A stretch of 64,000 nt of DNA from Candidatus Leptovillus gracilis (GCA_016716065.1 JADJXA010000002.1:62001-126000); one strand, 5' to 3'; counted from the first letter of the stretch, positions 13,496 through 21,723 are shown. A program made the numbers and translations. The notes: generated from the sequence alone by a model not told the origin.

Positions 13496-15026
13496 TCTGC
13501 TCTTGCTGCTGTTGGTCGCGTGCGTCGCGCCATCGGGCGGTGGGTATCTCCTCACACCGGATGCCGCCGCCACCCTGTCAGCCGCCGACGCGGTCCACCG
13601 GCAGGCGGCCAATGCCGCCACCGCGCAGGCCGCGGAGTTAACCCGGCAGTCGGCGCAGGCCACCCAACAGGCGTTAATGGTCACGCAAACGGCCGTTGCC
13701 ATCGCCACCGCTACCGCCCAAACCATCGCCCAAGCGCAAACGGCCACCACCGAATCCATCACCGTGCGGGCCAGCGAACAGGCGTTGTCCGCCGAAGCGA
13801 CTTTTTCAGCGATTGCGGCCCAGGCGACAGGAACGGCCGTGGCCCAGGCGGCCATCGCCGAACAACATCTGGTCGAAGACGAAGCCCGTAGACTGGCCTT
13901 GCAGCGACAATCGGAAGCCGCCGCCCTCGAATACCGGCAAACCATGAACCGCCTCAAACCCTACTTCTGGGGTGGGTTAGTGCTGGCGCTGGTCATCCTG
14001 GCAGGCGGCGTGGGCTATCACCTCTACCAACGCTCTCGCCCCATCACCGTCACCGACGTGAGCGGCCCGCGGGTGCTGATTCCGGCCAATAGCTGGCAGG
14101 TGTTACCCGCCCGCCCATCCCAACGCGCTTTGCCAGCGCCGGCAGAGGAGGGGGAAACGGCCGTGACCCCCATTCCACTACCCCCATTAATCCACGGCCA
14201 CATCCTCATCGCCGGCGAAACCGGCAGCGGCAAAAGCACGGCCATGCTCGCCGTCCTGCGCCGACGGCCGCAGGTCGTCGTCCTCGACCCCCACGACACG
14301 CCCGGCAGTTGGGGCAACGCCCAGGTCATTGGCGGTGGGCGGGACTTTGAGAGCATCGGCCGTTACATGCAGCAGATGCGCCTCATGCTCAGCCAGCGTT
14401 ACAGCCAACGGGCGCAGGGAATGGCGCAGTTTGAACCGCTAACCGTCGCCACCGATGAAATGCCGGCCATCGTCGCTGCTCTGGGCCGCCAGGTAGATGA
14501 GGTGTGGCGTGAGTGGCTGCGCGAAGGGCGCAAGGTCGGCCTCTTCTTCGTCGTCTCCACCCAAAGTACGCGCGTCAAAACGCTGGGAATCCGCGGTGAA
14601 GGCGACTTGCTGGAGAACTTCAACTACGTCCTGCTCCTGGGCAAATTGGCCGTGACCCAATACCCCGACCTGGCGCGTCCCATGGATTGGCCCGCCATCC
14701 TGCGCACCAACCGGGGCATCCGCCCCGTCCACATCGAACGAACGCCAGCACAACCTACCGGCCCCCAGGCGGGCAACTCCCCCATCTTCATCGCCCCTGT
14801 TCCCCAGCCAACCGACTTCGCCGACCCTAACAATCTCACCGAAACCATTCGGGAACGCATTCGCCAACTGGCGCGGGAACTGCCCAGTCAGGCGGCCGTG
14901 GAACGAGCCGTCTTCGGTTACAACGGTGGCGCGGCTTATCGCGCCGTGAAAGAAGTCCTTGATACGAGCGGTAATAACAACAGCTCTACGACGACACGCA
15001 CCAACTCGCATTCTCCTCTACGGTAG
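13467..15026 (+). CDS. Lipoprotein-anchored FtsK/HerA-like ATPase (519 aa)
   Basis: The ATG at 13467 has GGAGGTGG just upstream. The N-terminus is a lipoprotein signal (SLLLLLLVAC, lipid Cys19). Residues 30-155 are a long Ala/Thr/Gln-rich helical stalk with repeated TATAQ/AQATQ words, followed by a transmembrane helix at 167-187. The rest is an ATPase with Walker A GETGSGKS at 250-257, Walker B VVVLDPH at 270-276 and a later VVSTQSTR sensor-like strand. This resembles FtsK/HerA DNA pumps and TraB-type transfer ATPases. Together with the coupling protein at 5335 it gives the element two membrane DNA-ATPases. It may drive conjugation or segregation; which one is not shown. Confidence 0.7.
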   Translation: MNKVWIPGISLLLLLLVACVAPSGGGYLLTPDAAATLSAADAVHRQAANAATAQAAELTRQSAQATQQALMVTQTAVAIATATAQTIAQAQTATTESITVRASEQALSAEATFSAIAAQATGTAVAQAAIAEQHLVEDEARRLALQRQSEAAALEYRQTMNRLKPYFWGGLVLALVILAGGVGYHLYQRSRPITVTDVSGPRVLIPANSWQVLPARPSQRALPAPAEEGETAVTPIPLPPLIHGHILIAGETGSGKSTAMLAVLRRRPQVVVLDPHDTPGSWGNAQVIGGGRDFESIGRYMQQMRLMLSQRYSQRAQGMAQFEPLTVATDEMPAIVAALGRQVDEVWREWLREGRKVGLFFVVSTQSTRVKTLGIRGEGDLLENFNYVLLLGKLAVTQYPDLARPMDWPAILRTNRGIRPVHIERTPAQPTGPQAGNSPIFIAPVPQPTDFADPNNLTETIRERIRQLARELPSQAAVERAVFGYNGGAAYRAVKEVLDTSGNNNSSTTTRTNSHSPLR

Positions 15027-15060
15027 TAGCGGTAGTAGTAGCGCTACACACCTGTAGAGG
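15015..15060. repeat. Dyad with GTAG repeats between ATPase and recombinase genes
   Basis: CCTCTAC (15015-15021) pairs with GTAGAGG (15054-15060). Inside are GGTAGTAG repeats and the perfect palindrome GTAGCGCTAC (15038-15047). It overlaps the last codons of the ATPase gene. It could be a terminator-like structure or a recombinase-binding site. Confidence 0.45.
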
Positions 15061-15139
15061 CTCTACCAGATTCAGGAACTGTTATGAACACAGCCCGTGC
15101 TCCCCCCTAAATCGAAAACCTACAAGGAGGCCATAACCT

Positions 15140-15319
15140 ATGGCGAAATACACCTTTTTTCAAGGTCAAGTATTCGTGGATGAGAGCGCTTACGCGCCGA
15201 TCCTCAAGAAACCCAAACAAGCGACAGAAATCTCAGTCTTATTGATGGTGCGGGAAACCGCCCCCAATCCCAAAAAGGAGAACAGAAGCAATGAACGACA
15301 AGAATCCGAATCAGAATAA
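15140..15319 (+). CDS. Small unknown protein before the recombinase (59 aa)
   Basis: An ATG at 15140 with AAGGAGG 9 nt upstream opens a 59-codon frame overlapping the recombinase start by 29 nt. The peptide begins MAKYTFFQGQVFVDE and has a basic middle (PILKKPKQATEIS) and a polar tail. The strong ribosome-binding site and coupling suggest it is translated with the recombinase. It could be a directionality factor, but only its position supports that. Confidence 0.55.
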   Translation: MAKYTFFQGQVFVDESAYAPILKKPKQATEISVLLMVRETAPNPKKENRSNERQESESE

Positions 15320-16994
15320 ACGTATCCGATTTGCCGTCTACACCCGGTATTCTTCAGAACTTCAGAATGACTTGAGCCTGGAGGCGCAGGAAGACCGCTG
15401 CCGCCGGACGATTGCCGAACGGGGTGGCGTGGTCGTTAACGTGTACAGCGATGGCGCGAAAACTGGCTGGAGCCTTGAACGGGAAGGGTTCATGAACTTG
15501 CGTCGTGCGGCCGAACGCGGCCGTTTCGACGCGGTGATGTTCTGGAAATTCGATCGGCTGGCACGAGATCATGACCATGCCGTGATGATAAAAATGTTGT
15601 TACGGCACGAATATGGCCTGAAGCTCTATTGCGTCGAAGGTTTTTCCGAAGATGAAAGCGACTCCCCCTATACTGCCATGATGGAGCAGATGCTCGCCGT
15701 CTTTTCAGCGTTCTATTCCAAGAACCTGAGCAGTGAGACCAAAAGAGGTAAGTATCAACGGGTGTCAAAAGGCGAATTCAACGGCAGCATTCCCCCGTTA
15801 GGCTATGACCTGGTCACTCTGGACAACAGAGATGAAGAACGCCAGCCGGGATTGCATATTAATCTGCGGCAAGCCGCTATCGTTCGTCGTGCCTTTCGCA
15901 TGTATGCAACAGGGGAGCATAGCGATCTGACCATCGCTCAATGGATGAACCGGCGGCGCGTCATTCAGCAACTGCGGCAGGATAAAAAACCCATCGGTAA
16001 AGACACCGTGCGCGACATACTGCAAAACCAGATCTATACCGGTCGCGTTCCCTATGCGGAAACCCTCTACGCCGGAACGTTGGGGCAGGGCAAGAAGTCG
16101 AATCGTCATCGCAAGCAGTGGTTTGAGGGCAAACATCAGGGCTTCATTTCCGATGAACTCTTTGAAAGATGCCAGGAAGTACGTCAACACCTTACCCGGT
16201 TGCGCAACGCCCCGACGACAATACGAACTTACGTGTTGCGCGACAGGGTTTACTGTGCCCGTTGTGTGGCAACCCGTCCTAAAGGGTTAGTAGATGCCAA
16301 CTACGGCAAAATGCGACCCGCCTGGGATCATCGTCGTGACAGAGGTCATTATCGCTGTATGGCGCGAGACAGAGGCTACCATCGTTGCGAACAAGGCTAT
16401 GCAGCTATAGACAAGGTAGACGAGCAGGTGGTACGCGCTTTGGTGCAGGTGAAAATACCGGAAGGGTTCCAGGAACGGGTTGAGGAAGCGATCCGCAGCC
16501 GGGTTGAACATGCGGAAGCATTACGACGGATGGCGGAAATCGAGGAGGTTGTCAAACGAATAGACTTCAGTTGGGAGCAGGGGTTCCTAACGCCGGAGAA
16601 TTACATCGGCAAGCGAAGCCAGTTACAGAAAGAGATTGACTCGCTGCGGCCCGTAGATTATGACGATCTGGTCGAGGCGGCTGATTTGCTGGAGAACTTT
16701 CAATCTTACTGGGATGCTTGTGAAAACGTGCCGAAACCGGAAGAAGCGCGTCAGCAATTGTTGGCGAAGATTGTGGATCGAATCTTTGTCTACGATGATC
16801 GGGTCATCGCTATCGCCTTACATGGGGACTTTAGCATTGTCATTGACAATGAGACGGCGGCATCGGATGAAGTGATTGAGGGCTTGAGGACAGAAATGAA
16901 AAAGGGTGCAAGTGAATCTGATTCAACTTGCACCCGGAACGGGAGCGACGGGGATCGAACCCGCGATCTTCGGCTTGACAGGCCGACGTGTTAA
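15291..16994 (+). CDS. Large serine recombinase (integrase)
   Basis: Large serine recombinases catalyse unidirectional integration through a phosphoserine bond. The N-terminal resolvase domain carries the active-site pattern YTRYSSELQ, with Ser21 as nucleophile, and the conserved arginines of WKFDRLARD near residue 88. A recombinase domain follows (about 175-290, including GSIPPLGYDL and GKDTVRDILQNQIYTG). A cysteine-rich zinc-ribbon-like part comes next (YCARC near 322, then YRCMARDRGYHRCEQ), then a coiled coil. The last 17 residues (GSDGDRTRDLRLDRPTC) are read from the tRNA-Asp gene. AAAAAGGAG lies before the ATG at 15291. The gene has no ACGGCCGT copy, which suggests recent arrival. Confidence 0.92.
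   Translation: MNDKNPNQNKRIRFAVYTRYSSELQNDLSLEAQEDRCRRTIAERGGVVVNVYSDGAKTGWSLEREGFMNLRRAAERGRFDAVMFWKFDRLARDHDHAVMIKMLLRHEYGLKLYCVEGFSEDESDSPYTAMMEQMLAVFSAFYSKNLSSETKRGKYQRVSKGEFNGSIPPLGYDLVTLDNRDEERQPGLHINLRQAAIVRRAFRMYATGEHSDLTIAQWMNRRRVIQQLRQDKKPIGKDTVRDILQNQIYTGRVPYAETLYAGTLGQGKKSNRHRKQWFEGKHQGFISDELFERCQEVRQHLTRLRNAPTTIRTYVLRDRVYCARCVATRPKGLVDANYGKMRPAWDHRRDRGHYRCMARDRGYHRCEQGYAAIDKVDEQVVRALVQVKIPEGFQERVEEAIRSRVEHAEALRRMAEIEEVVKRIDFSWEQGFLTPENYIGKRSQLQKEIDSLRPVDYDDLVEAADLLENFQSYWDACENVPKPEEARQQLLAKIVDRIFVYDDRVIAIALHGDFSIVIDNETAASDEVIEGLRTEMKKGASESDSTCTRNGSDGDRTRDLRLDRPTC
16898..16935 (-). terminator. Terminator of tRNA-Asp, inside the recombinase gene
   Basis: GGGTGCAAG (16904-16912) and CTTGCACCC (16927-16935) pair, extended by TGAAT/ATTCA with one bulge. 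On the minus strand five T follow, so it ends the tRNA transcript. It also encodes part of the recombinase C-terminus on the other strand. Confidence 0.8.
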
Positions 16995-17012
16995 CCACTA
17001 CACCACGCCCCC
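16940..17012 (-). tRNA. tRNA-Asp (anticodon GTC)
   Basis: The minus strand folds into a full cloverleaf: acceptor GGGGGCG pairs with CGCTCCC with one G-U, the D stem is GTGT/ACAC, the anticodon stem is TCGGC/GCCGA with loop CTGTCAA (anticodon GTC), and the T stem is GCGGG/CCCGT with loop TTCGATC. The discriminator is G, as expected for Asp. CCA is not encoded. Its 3' part overlaps the recombinase gene, so it marks the likely right-hand attachment site of the element. Confidence 0.95.
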
Positions 17013-17085
17013 TAGAGCGACTGGGATATTATCAAAAACCAGGGGGGCTGTCAATATCAATTGCCCGGAAAATCTCAAGCCCGGG

Positions 17086-18228
17086 TCATCTCTTTGCCGC
17101 CGTTTTCTGGCTTAACAACCCATCCACGGCCGTTACCGCCTCTTCCACCGCTACCCCCACATCCCAACTAAACGGCCGTCCCGCTTCCCCCGCCGCCTGC
17201 CAATCATGCCACAACGCCACCACCTGCCCTTTTGCCCCATAAGGCCCCGAAACAGCCGGGTTGCTCGGTCCAAAGATCGCCAGCGTGGGGCAGCCTACGG
17301 CCGTCGCCACATGCGTCGGCCCGGTATCATTGCCAATATACAAATCGGCCACTTCACACAAGCCGCCCAGCTCCCCCAGGCTGACGCGGCCAGCCCAATT
17401 AGCAATCGGCACGGCCGTCATCCCCATGATACTTTGGGCAATCTCCCGGTCTTGGACTGTGCCCACCAGTAAAATCCGCGCCCCATGTTGGCGGCCAATG
17501 TGGTTCGCCAGCCGGGCGAAGCGTTCGGCCGGCCACACTTTGTCCGGGTCGCTCTGCTGTGGGTTGCTTGCCCCACCGGGATGGATGACCACCAGCGGGC
17601 AGTCGCCCAGCCAGTCCAATTCTTCCACCAGGCGATGGGTAACGGTCGTGCGGTCCTTGTCCGGCGGATAAAATTCCATCCCTACCGAACTGGCCGCGCC
17701 CACGTCCACGCCCATGTGGGCGGCCAACGACAGGTAGATTTCGGCGGCGTGTTTGGTCTGAGCAGTTGGTTTTACAGCGATGGTGTGGGTAAAGCCACGG
17801 CCGTTTACGTTCAGGCCAATGCGCTGCGGAATGCTGGCCTCCCAGGCCACCAGCGCCAACGTGCTGGAGCGGCTGGGGATGATGCACGTATCGTAGGCTT
17901 CTTCTTGCAGACGATGGGCTAACTGGCGGATGGCCGTCCACCCGGCCGCTTTCAGGTTATCCGCCCCGGCGTCAATCAGCTCCGTCAGGCGCGGATTGCC
18001 GATGATCGCCGGCCGTGCCCAGGCGCCGACTACCCAATCGAAGCGGGTTTGTGGATAGGCGTTGCTCAATGCTGCCAGCAGCGGCGTTGTTAACATCACC
18101 TGGCTGATGCAGCACGGTTGCAGAATGACTACTTTTTGCGGCGGCGTAAACGGCCGTCGGCCGAACAGCCCAAATGGAATGTGCGCCGCGCGCGCCGCAG
18201 CAACGGTAAGCCAATTATCACGAGGCAT
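17086..18228 (-). CDS. Glycosyltransferase family 9 (heptosyltransferase-like)
   Basis: GT9 enzymes transfer sugars such as heptose from nucleotide donors to cell-surface glycans. The 380-aa product has the two-Rossmann (GT-B) layout. The N-terminal domain starts with KVVILQPCCISQVMLTTPLL. The C-terminal donor-binding domain shows VVIHPGGASNPQ near 213 and the family signature YIGNDTGPTHVATAVGCP near 295, followed by LAIFGPSNP. There is no signal peptide. The ATG at 18228 is kept, although the first 20 residues are less conserved in kind. It stands alone on the minus strand, next to the tRNA. In a lineage that probably lacks lipopolysaccharide it may act on other surface glycans. Confidence 0.88.
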   Translation of the reverse strand: MPRDNWLTVAAARAAHIPFGLFGRRPFTPPQKVVILQPCCISQVMLTTPLLAALSNAYPQTRFDWVVGAWARPAIIGNPRLTELIDAGADNLKAAGWTAIRQLAHRLQEEAYDTCIIPSRSSTLALVAWEASIPQRIGLNVNGRGFTHTIAVKPTAQTKHAAEIYLSLAAHMGVDVGAASSVGMEFYPPDKDRTTVTHRLVEELDWLGDCPLVVIHPGGASNPQQSDPDKVWPAERFARLANHIGRQHGARILLVGTVQDREIAQSIMGMTAVPIANWAGRVSLGELGGLCEVADLYIGNDTGPTHVATAVGCPTLAIFGPSNPAVSGPYGAKGQVVALWHDWQAAGEAGRPFSWDVGVAVEEAVTAVDGLLSQKTAAKR

Positions 18229-18283
18229 AGGTTAAAGATAACAGAAGTTCACCACGAAGGCACGAGAGTGTAGTTCAATCTCT

Positions 18284-18332
18284 CCACACTCCACACTCCA
18301 CACTCCACACTCCACACTCTACACTCTACACC
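18284..18332. repeat. Tandem CCACACT repeat
   Basis: Five exact 7-bp copies (18284-18318) are followed by two variants (CTACACT, CTACACC) up to the stop codon of the comEA gene at 18332. This is a simple tandem array open to slippage. Confidence 0.9.
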
Positions 18333-18964
18333 TACTGCCCCACCATGATCAGCTCTTTAATTTGCTCGAACTTGCCTTCGCCGATGCCCGGCACGTTCAT
18401 GATTTCTTCGATGCTGTTGAACAGGCCGCTGTTGGTGCGGTATTCGATGATGCTTGCGGCGGTGCTGGGGCCAATGCCCGGCAATGTTTCCAGTTCGGCG
18501 GCGCTGGCCTGGTTGATGTTGACCAGACCGCCCGCGCCTGTATCGGAAATGGTCACGGCCGTTCCCCGCTGTCCACCCGGCGCACTGATGACGGCCGTTG
18601 GCATGGCCGCCACTTCGTTCACCGTCGGCACATACACCTGCGCCCCATGAAACAACGGCTGCGCCAGATTGACAACGGCCGTGTTCGCGTCCGGCGCAAA
18701 CCCCCCGGCGGCGGCAATCGCCTGCTCGATGGCGCTGTCGGGTGGCAAAGTATATACGGCCGTATGCGCCACCGCCCCATTCACATACACCTGAATCGGC
18801 CCTGGCGTGGCTGTTGGCGCTGGCGTATTTGTCGGCGCGGGCGGCACAATCACAATTGGCGCCGGCTGCGTGCGCCGCAGCAGCGCCATCCCCCCAAACG
18901 CCATAATCATCCCCAACACAAATCCCAATACAAAAACCCCCACATTACTCTGGCTAACCTTCAC
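18332..18964 (-). CDS. comEA: ComEA-family DNA-binding protein
   Basis: ComEA binds double-stranded DNA outside the membrane during natural transformation. A GTG at 18964 is chosen because AGGAGGG lies 9 nt upstream, giving 210 aa; the longer open frame runs into an intergenic palindrome. A membrane anchor covers residues 6-28 (VGVFVLGFVLGMIMAFGGMAL). A Pro/Thr linker leads to a SLBB domain (IQVYVNGAVAHTAVYTLP, then PLFHGAQVYVP). The end has two helix-hairpin-helix motifs (NINQASAAELETLPGIGPS; EIMNVPGIGEGKFEQIKELI). No comEC lies in view. Competence or DNA uptake is the likely role. Confidence 0.85.
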   Translation of the reverse strand: MKVSQSNVGVFVLGFVLGMIMAFGGMALLRRTQPAPIVIVPPAPTNTPAPTATPGPIQVYVNGAVAHTAVYTLPPDSAIEQAIAAAGGFAPDANTAVVNLAQPLFHGAQVYVPTVNEVAAMPTAVISAPGGQRGTAVTISDTGAGGLVNINQASAAELETLPGIGPSTAASIIEYRTNSGLFNSIEEIMNVPGIGEGKFEQIKELIMVGQ

Positions 18965-18988
18965 GACCAAATACCCTCCTTTGAAAAT

Positions 18989-19038
18989 GGGAGCGCGGAC
19001 GTCCCGTCCGCCCTGGCAGGCGAGACGCCTGCGCTCCC
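18989..19038. repeat. REP-like palindrome
   Basis: GGGAGCG (18989-18995) and CGCTCCC (19032-19038) enclose CGGACGTCCCGTCCG and GGCGAGACGCC dyads. The whole forms a 50-bp GC-rich hairpin upstream of comEA. The layout matches dispersed extragenic palindromes. Confidence 0.75.
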
Positions 19039-19093
19039 AGGGTTTTCGTTCATGGTGGTGGGTGCAGCCCACCCATGAAGCCTCCTCTGAGAA

Positions 19094-19152
19094 TAATCCA
19101 CAGATTACACAGATTTCACAGATAAAAACCTGTGACTATCTGTGTAATCTGC
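19094..19152. repeat. AGATTACACAGATT-type palindromic repeat
   Basis: CAGATTACACAGAT (19101-19114) pairs perfectly with 19138-19151. The same words recur at 24541-24895, so this is a dispersed family. It lies between the comEA and rtcB genes. Confidence 0.8.
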
Positions 19153-19167
19153 GTTCCCTGTTCCTCG

Positions 19168-20616
19168 TCACCCCTTCACGACGGCCACCGGCACAATACG
19201 GGCCACCTTGCGGGCGATGCCGGCCCCATGTACCACCTCGATCACTTTATCCACGTCTTTGTAAGCCGATGGCGCTTCTTCCGCCAGACCCGGCAGGCTG
19301 CCGGCGCGGATGTGGATGCCTTCAGCCTCCAGTTCCTGGCGCAGTTCGTCGCCGCGAATGGTGCGTTTGGCCTGGCTGCGGCTCATGGTGCGCCCCGCGC
19401 CGTGGCAGGTGGAGCCAAAGCTCTGGGTCATAGATTGCTCCGTGCCCACCAGCACCCAACTGGCTGTGCCCATGGAGCCGGGAACCAACACCGGCTGGCC
19501 GATGTCGCGGTAGGCGTCGGGCAGCACCGGCGAACCGGGGCCGAAGGCGCGGGTGGCCCCTTTGCGGTGGACACACAGGGTCAGTTGACGGCCGTCTACC
19601 TGATGCACCTCAATTTTTGCCATGTTGTGGGCGATGTCGTACACCTGGAACAGTGTCGAACGCAATCCCGTCCCGGCCAATACCTGCTCAAAGCTCTGCC
19701 GAATGAGGTGCGTCAGGACCTGGCGGTTGACGAAGGCGTAATTGGCCGCGGCGTGCATCGCCGCCTGGTAATCTTGACCTTCCGGGCTGCTGAGCGGCGC
19801 GCAAACCAATTCCCGATCCGGCAGTTTGATGCCGTAGCGCTGCACTGACTGTTGGAACCGTTTCACATAATCGGTGCAAATCTGATGGCCGAAGCCGCGT
19901 GAACCGCAGTGGATTTGCACCACAATCTGGCCGGGGAAGAGGCCCATGCGCTGCGCCGCCTCGTCATGAAAAATCTCGTCTACCACGTCTACTTCGATGA
20001 AATGGTTACCCGCACCCAACGTGCCGATCTGGTCCAGGCCGCGTGTTTTAGCCCGTTCGCTCACTTTGCTGGCATCGGCGTGGGGCAGACGGCCGTTTTC
20101 CTCCGTGCGTTCCAGGTCCATTGGGGTGGCGTAGCCATTTTTCAGCGCCCAATCCGCGCCCTGCACCATCAATCGGTCCAGGTCCTGGCGCTTCAGGCGC
20201 AAGCTGCCGCCCTGGCCCACGCCGCTGGGGCAGTTGGCTTGCAGCGCCGAAGCCAGCCGGTCCAGGTGGCTGTCCAGGTCATCTTTGTGCAGGTGGGTCG
20301 CCAGCAGGCGCACGCCGCAGTTAATGTCGTAGCCAACACCGCCAGGTGAGATGACGCCGTCGGGCAGTTGGGTGGCGATGACCCCGCCGATGGGGAAGCC
20401 ATACCCCTGGTGGATGTCGGGCATCGCCAGGGCGTATTTGACGATGCCGGGCAGGGTGGCCGTGTTCACCAGTTGGTCCAGGCTTTTGTCTTCCAGGGCG
20501 GCCGTCAGCAGGTCGCCATCGGCGTAAAAGCGCGCCGGGACGCGCATATCGGCGCGGTAGGTGGCCGGTATTTCGTGAATGTAAGGGGTGATTTGTCGGA
20601 AATCGCTGCGTTTCAT
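19168..20616 (-). CDS. rtcB: RNA-splicing ligase RtcB
   Basis: RtcB joins RNA 2',3'-cyclic phosphate ends to 5'-OH ends using GTP and Mn2+. The 482-aa product carries all family signatures: SPGGVGYDINCGVR with the metal-binding Cys, GTLGAGNHFIEV, IHCGSRGFGHQ, PGSMGTASWVLVG, and CHGAGRTMSR with the histidine that takes GMP. The length is normal. The start at 20616 follows GGAGGC. The archease gene lies 12 nt upstream on the same strand, so the ligase and its activator are co-transcribed. Role: RNA repair or tRNA ligation in the cytoplasm. Confidence 0.95.
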   Translation of the reverse strand: MKRSDFRQITPYIHEIPATYRADMRVPARFYADGDLLTAALEDKSLDQLVNTATLPGIVKYALAMPDIHQGYGFPIGGVIATQLPDGVISPGGVGYDINCGVRLLATHLHKDDLDSHLDRLASALQANCPSGVGQGGSLRLKRQDLDRLMVQGADWALKNGYATPMDLERTEENGRLPHADASKVSERAKTRGLDQIGTLGAGNHFIEVDVVDEIFHDEAAQRMGLFPGQIVVQIHCGSRGFGHQICTDYVKRFQQSVQRYGIKLPDRELVCAPLSSPEGQDYQAAMHAAANYAFVNRQVLTHLIRQSFEQVLAGTGLRSTLFQVYDIAHNMAKIEVHQVDGRQLTLCVHRKGATRAFGPGSPVLPDAYRDIGQPVLVPGSMGTASWVLVGTEQSMTQSFGSTCHGAGRTMSRSQAKRTIRGDELRQELEAEGIHIRAGSLPGLAEEAPSAYKDVDKVIEVVHGAGIARKVARIVPVAVVKG

Positions 20617-20628
20617 GGCTGCCTCCAG

Positions 20629-21036
20629 CTACACATCGAATACAATCGTCACTTCCAGCCCTTGTTCGGTGGGGGTGATGGCTAAATTGTGGTAGGTGAC
20701 GGCTTTGATATGTTTGACAAGTTCGGGCACAGGGCCGCCGCGCAGGGTGGCGGTTAGATGGGTGGGGGAAACGGCCGTTAACGCCAACTGCGCAAACACC
20801 ACCTGCTCCATCTCCGCCCAATAAGCCAACTCGCCCAACCAGTCTACCAGCAGGCCCTCCGCGTCATCGGCGTCCAGACTGAGATGGCGGGTGATGGTGG
20901 GGGAAACGGCCGTTTCCCCACCAACCATCAAATAATTCATGGCCACAGCCGCCTGGCGCAGCAGATCGGCCAGGTCATCTGCCCATACCCGAATAGACCA
21001 ATCGGCCGTGTGGTCCACAATTTCAAAGCCTGCCAT
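20629..21036 (-). CDS. Archease (RtcB activator)
   Basis: Archease speeds guanylylation of RtcB and widens its cofactor use. The 135-aa product starts FEIVDHTADWSIRVWADDLADLL, the family hallmark, and ends with HNLAITPTEQGLEVTIVFDV, containing the C-terminal acidic metal site. The length is typical. It is followed on the same strand by rtcB after 12 nt. GAGGAAG precedes the ATG at 21036. Confidence 0.93.
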   Translation of the reverse strand: MAGFEIVDHTADWSIRVWADDLADLLRQAAVAMNYLMVGGETAVSPTITRHLSLDADDAEGLLVDWLGELAYWAEMEQVVFAQLALTAVSPTHLTATLRGGPVPELVKHIKAVTYHNLAITPTEQGLEVTIVFDV

Positions 21037-21351
21037 GCTTCCTCAGGTTTGCGTTATTGCTTGGTTCAGATTGTTGTCTTCCCCGGTAGATTCGCGCCTT
21101 TTGTTGTCGGCAACTCGTTTGTTTGCAGTTCTATTCAGGCACAATTCTATTGTAGCATAGAAGTTTAGTAACTTTACAGCCTCTCTGGGATTGCCCCACG
21201 AGACACGGAGGCTTGTCAGGTTCAATCTCCGTGCCCTCCGTGCCTCTGTGGTAAATAGTTGCAAAGCCTAATCCGTAGCATCTCGGCGCGGCTGGCGGTA
21301 TGATTAGGTATCTGAGCGCTGGCTCAGGTAACTTGAAACAAGGAGCAACCG
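21037..21351. other. Gene-free stretch with a dispersed repeat (315 bp)
   Basis: The divergent promoters of the rtcB and DUF3467 operons must lie here. At 21200-21255 is a repeat built from ACGGAGG/CTCCGTG words (CACGGAGGC, CCGTGCCCTCCGTGCCTCTG) that can fold on itself. A related CTCCGTG repeat is at 62740-62800. TACAAT and TAGAAT near 21145-21160 on the minus strand are possible -10 boxes. Confidence 0.5.
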
Positions 21352-21711
21352 ATGAACGACCAACCACAAACCCAACCGCCGGCCAAGCGGATAAGTATAG
21401 ACATCCCCAAAGAGCTGCAGGCAGTCTATGCCAACGTCGCTTTTATCAGCCATACGCCGGCCGAAGTGGTGTTAGATTTCGCCCAGGTGCTGCCGCGCAT
21501 GCCGCGTGGTTCGGTGCAGGCGCGGGTCATCATGTCGCCGATGCACGCCAAAATGCTGCAACTGGCCCTGGCGCAAAACATCGCCAACTACGAACGGCAG
21601 TTTGGCGAAATTCGCCTGCCGCAGCAAATGAATCTGGCCGACCAATTCTTCCGTTTTCCCCAGCAAGACAGCGATGACGACAACAAAGACAGCAAAAGCG
21701 ACCCTGAATAG
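21352..21711 (+). CDS. DUF3467 protein
   Basis: This is a 119-aa member of the small DUF3467 family of unknown function. The core reads ISIDIPKELQAVYANVAFISHTPAEVVLDFAQVLPRM, then RVIMSPMHAKMLQLALAQNI, as in the family. The C-terminus is an acidic tail (DSDDDNKDSKSD). AAGGAGC precedes the ATG. The translin-like gene follows after 12 nt, so the two are probably co-transcribed. They stand divergently from rtcB-archease, which suggests, without proof, a shared RNA-related context. Confidence 0.85.
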   Translation: MNDQPQTQPPAKRISIDIPKELQAVYANVAFISHTPAEVVLDFAQVLPRMPRGSVQARVIMSPMHAKMLQLALAQNIANYERQFGEIRLPQQMNLADQFFRFPQQDSDDDNKDSKSDPE

Positions 21712-21723
21712 GAGAAACAGCGC

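Noticed and set aside
19018..19072. A longer N-terminus for ComEA starting at 19072
   Set aside because: It would be translated from a REP-like palindrome; the GTG at 18964 has a strong AGGAGGG and leads directly to the membrane anchor.
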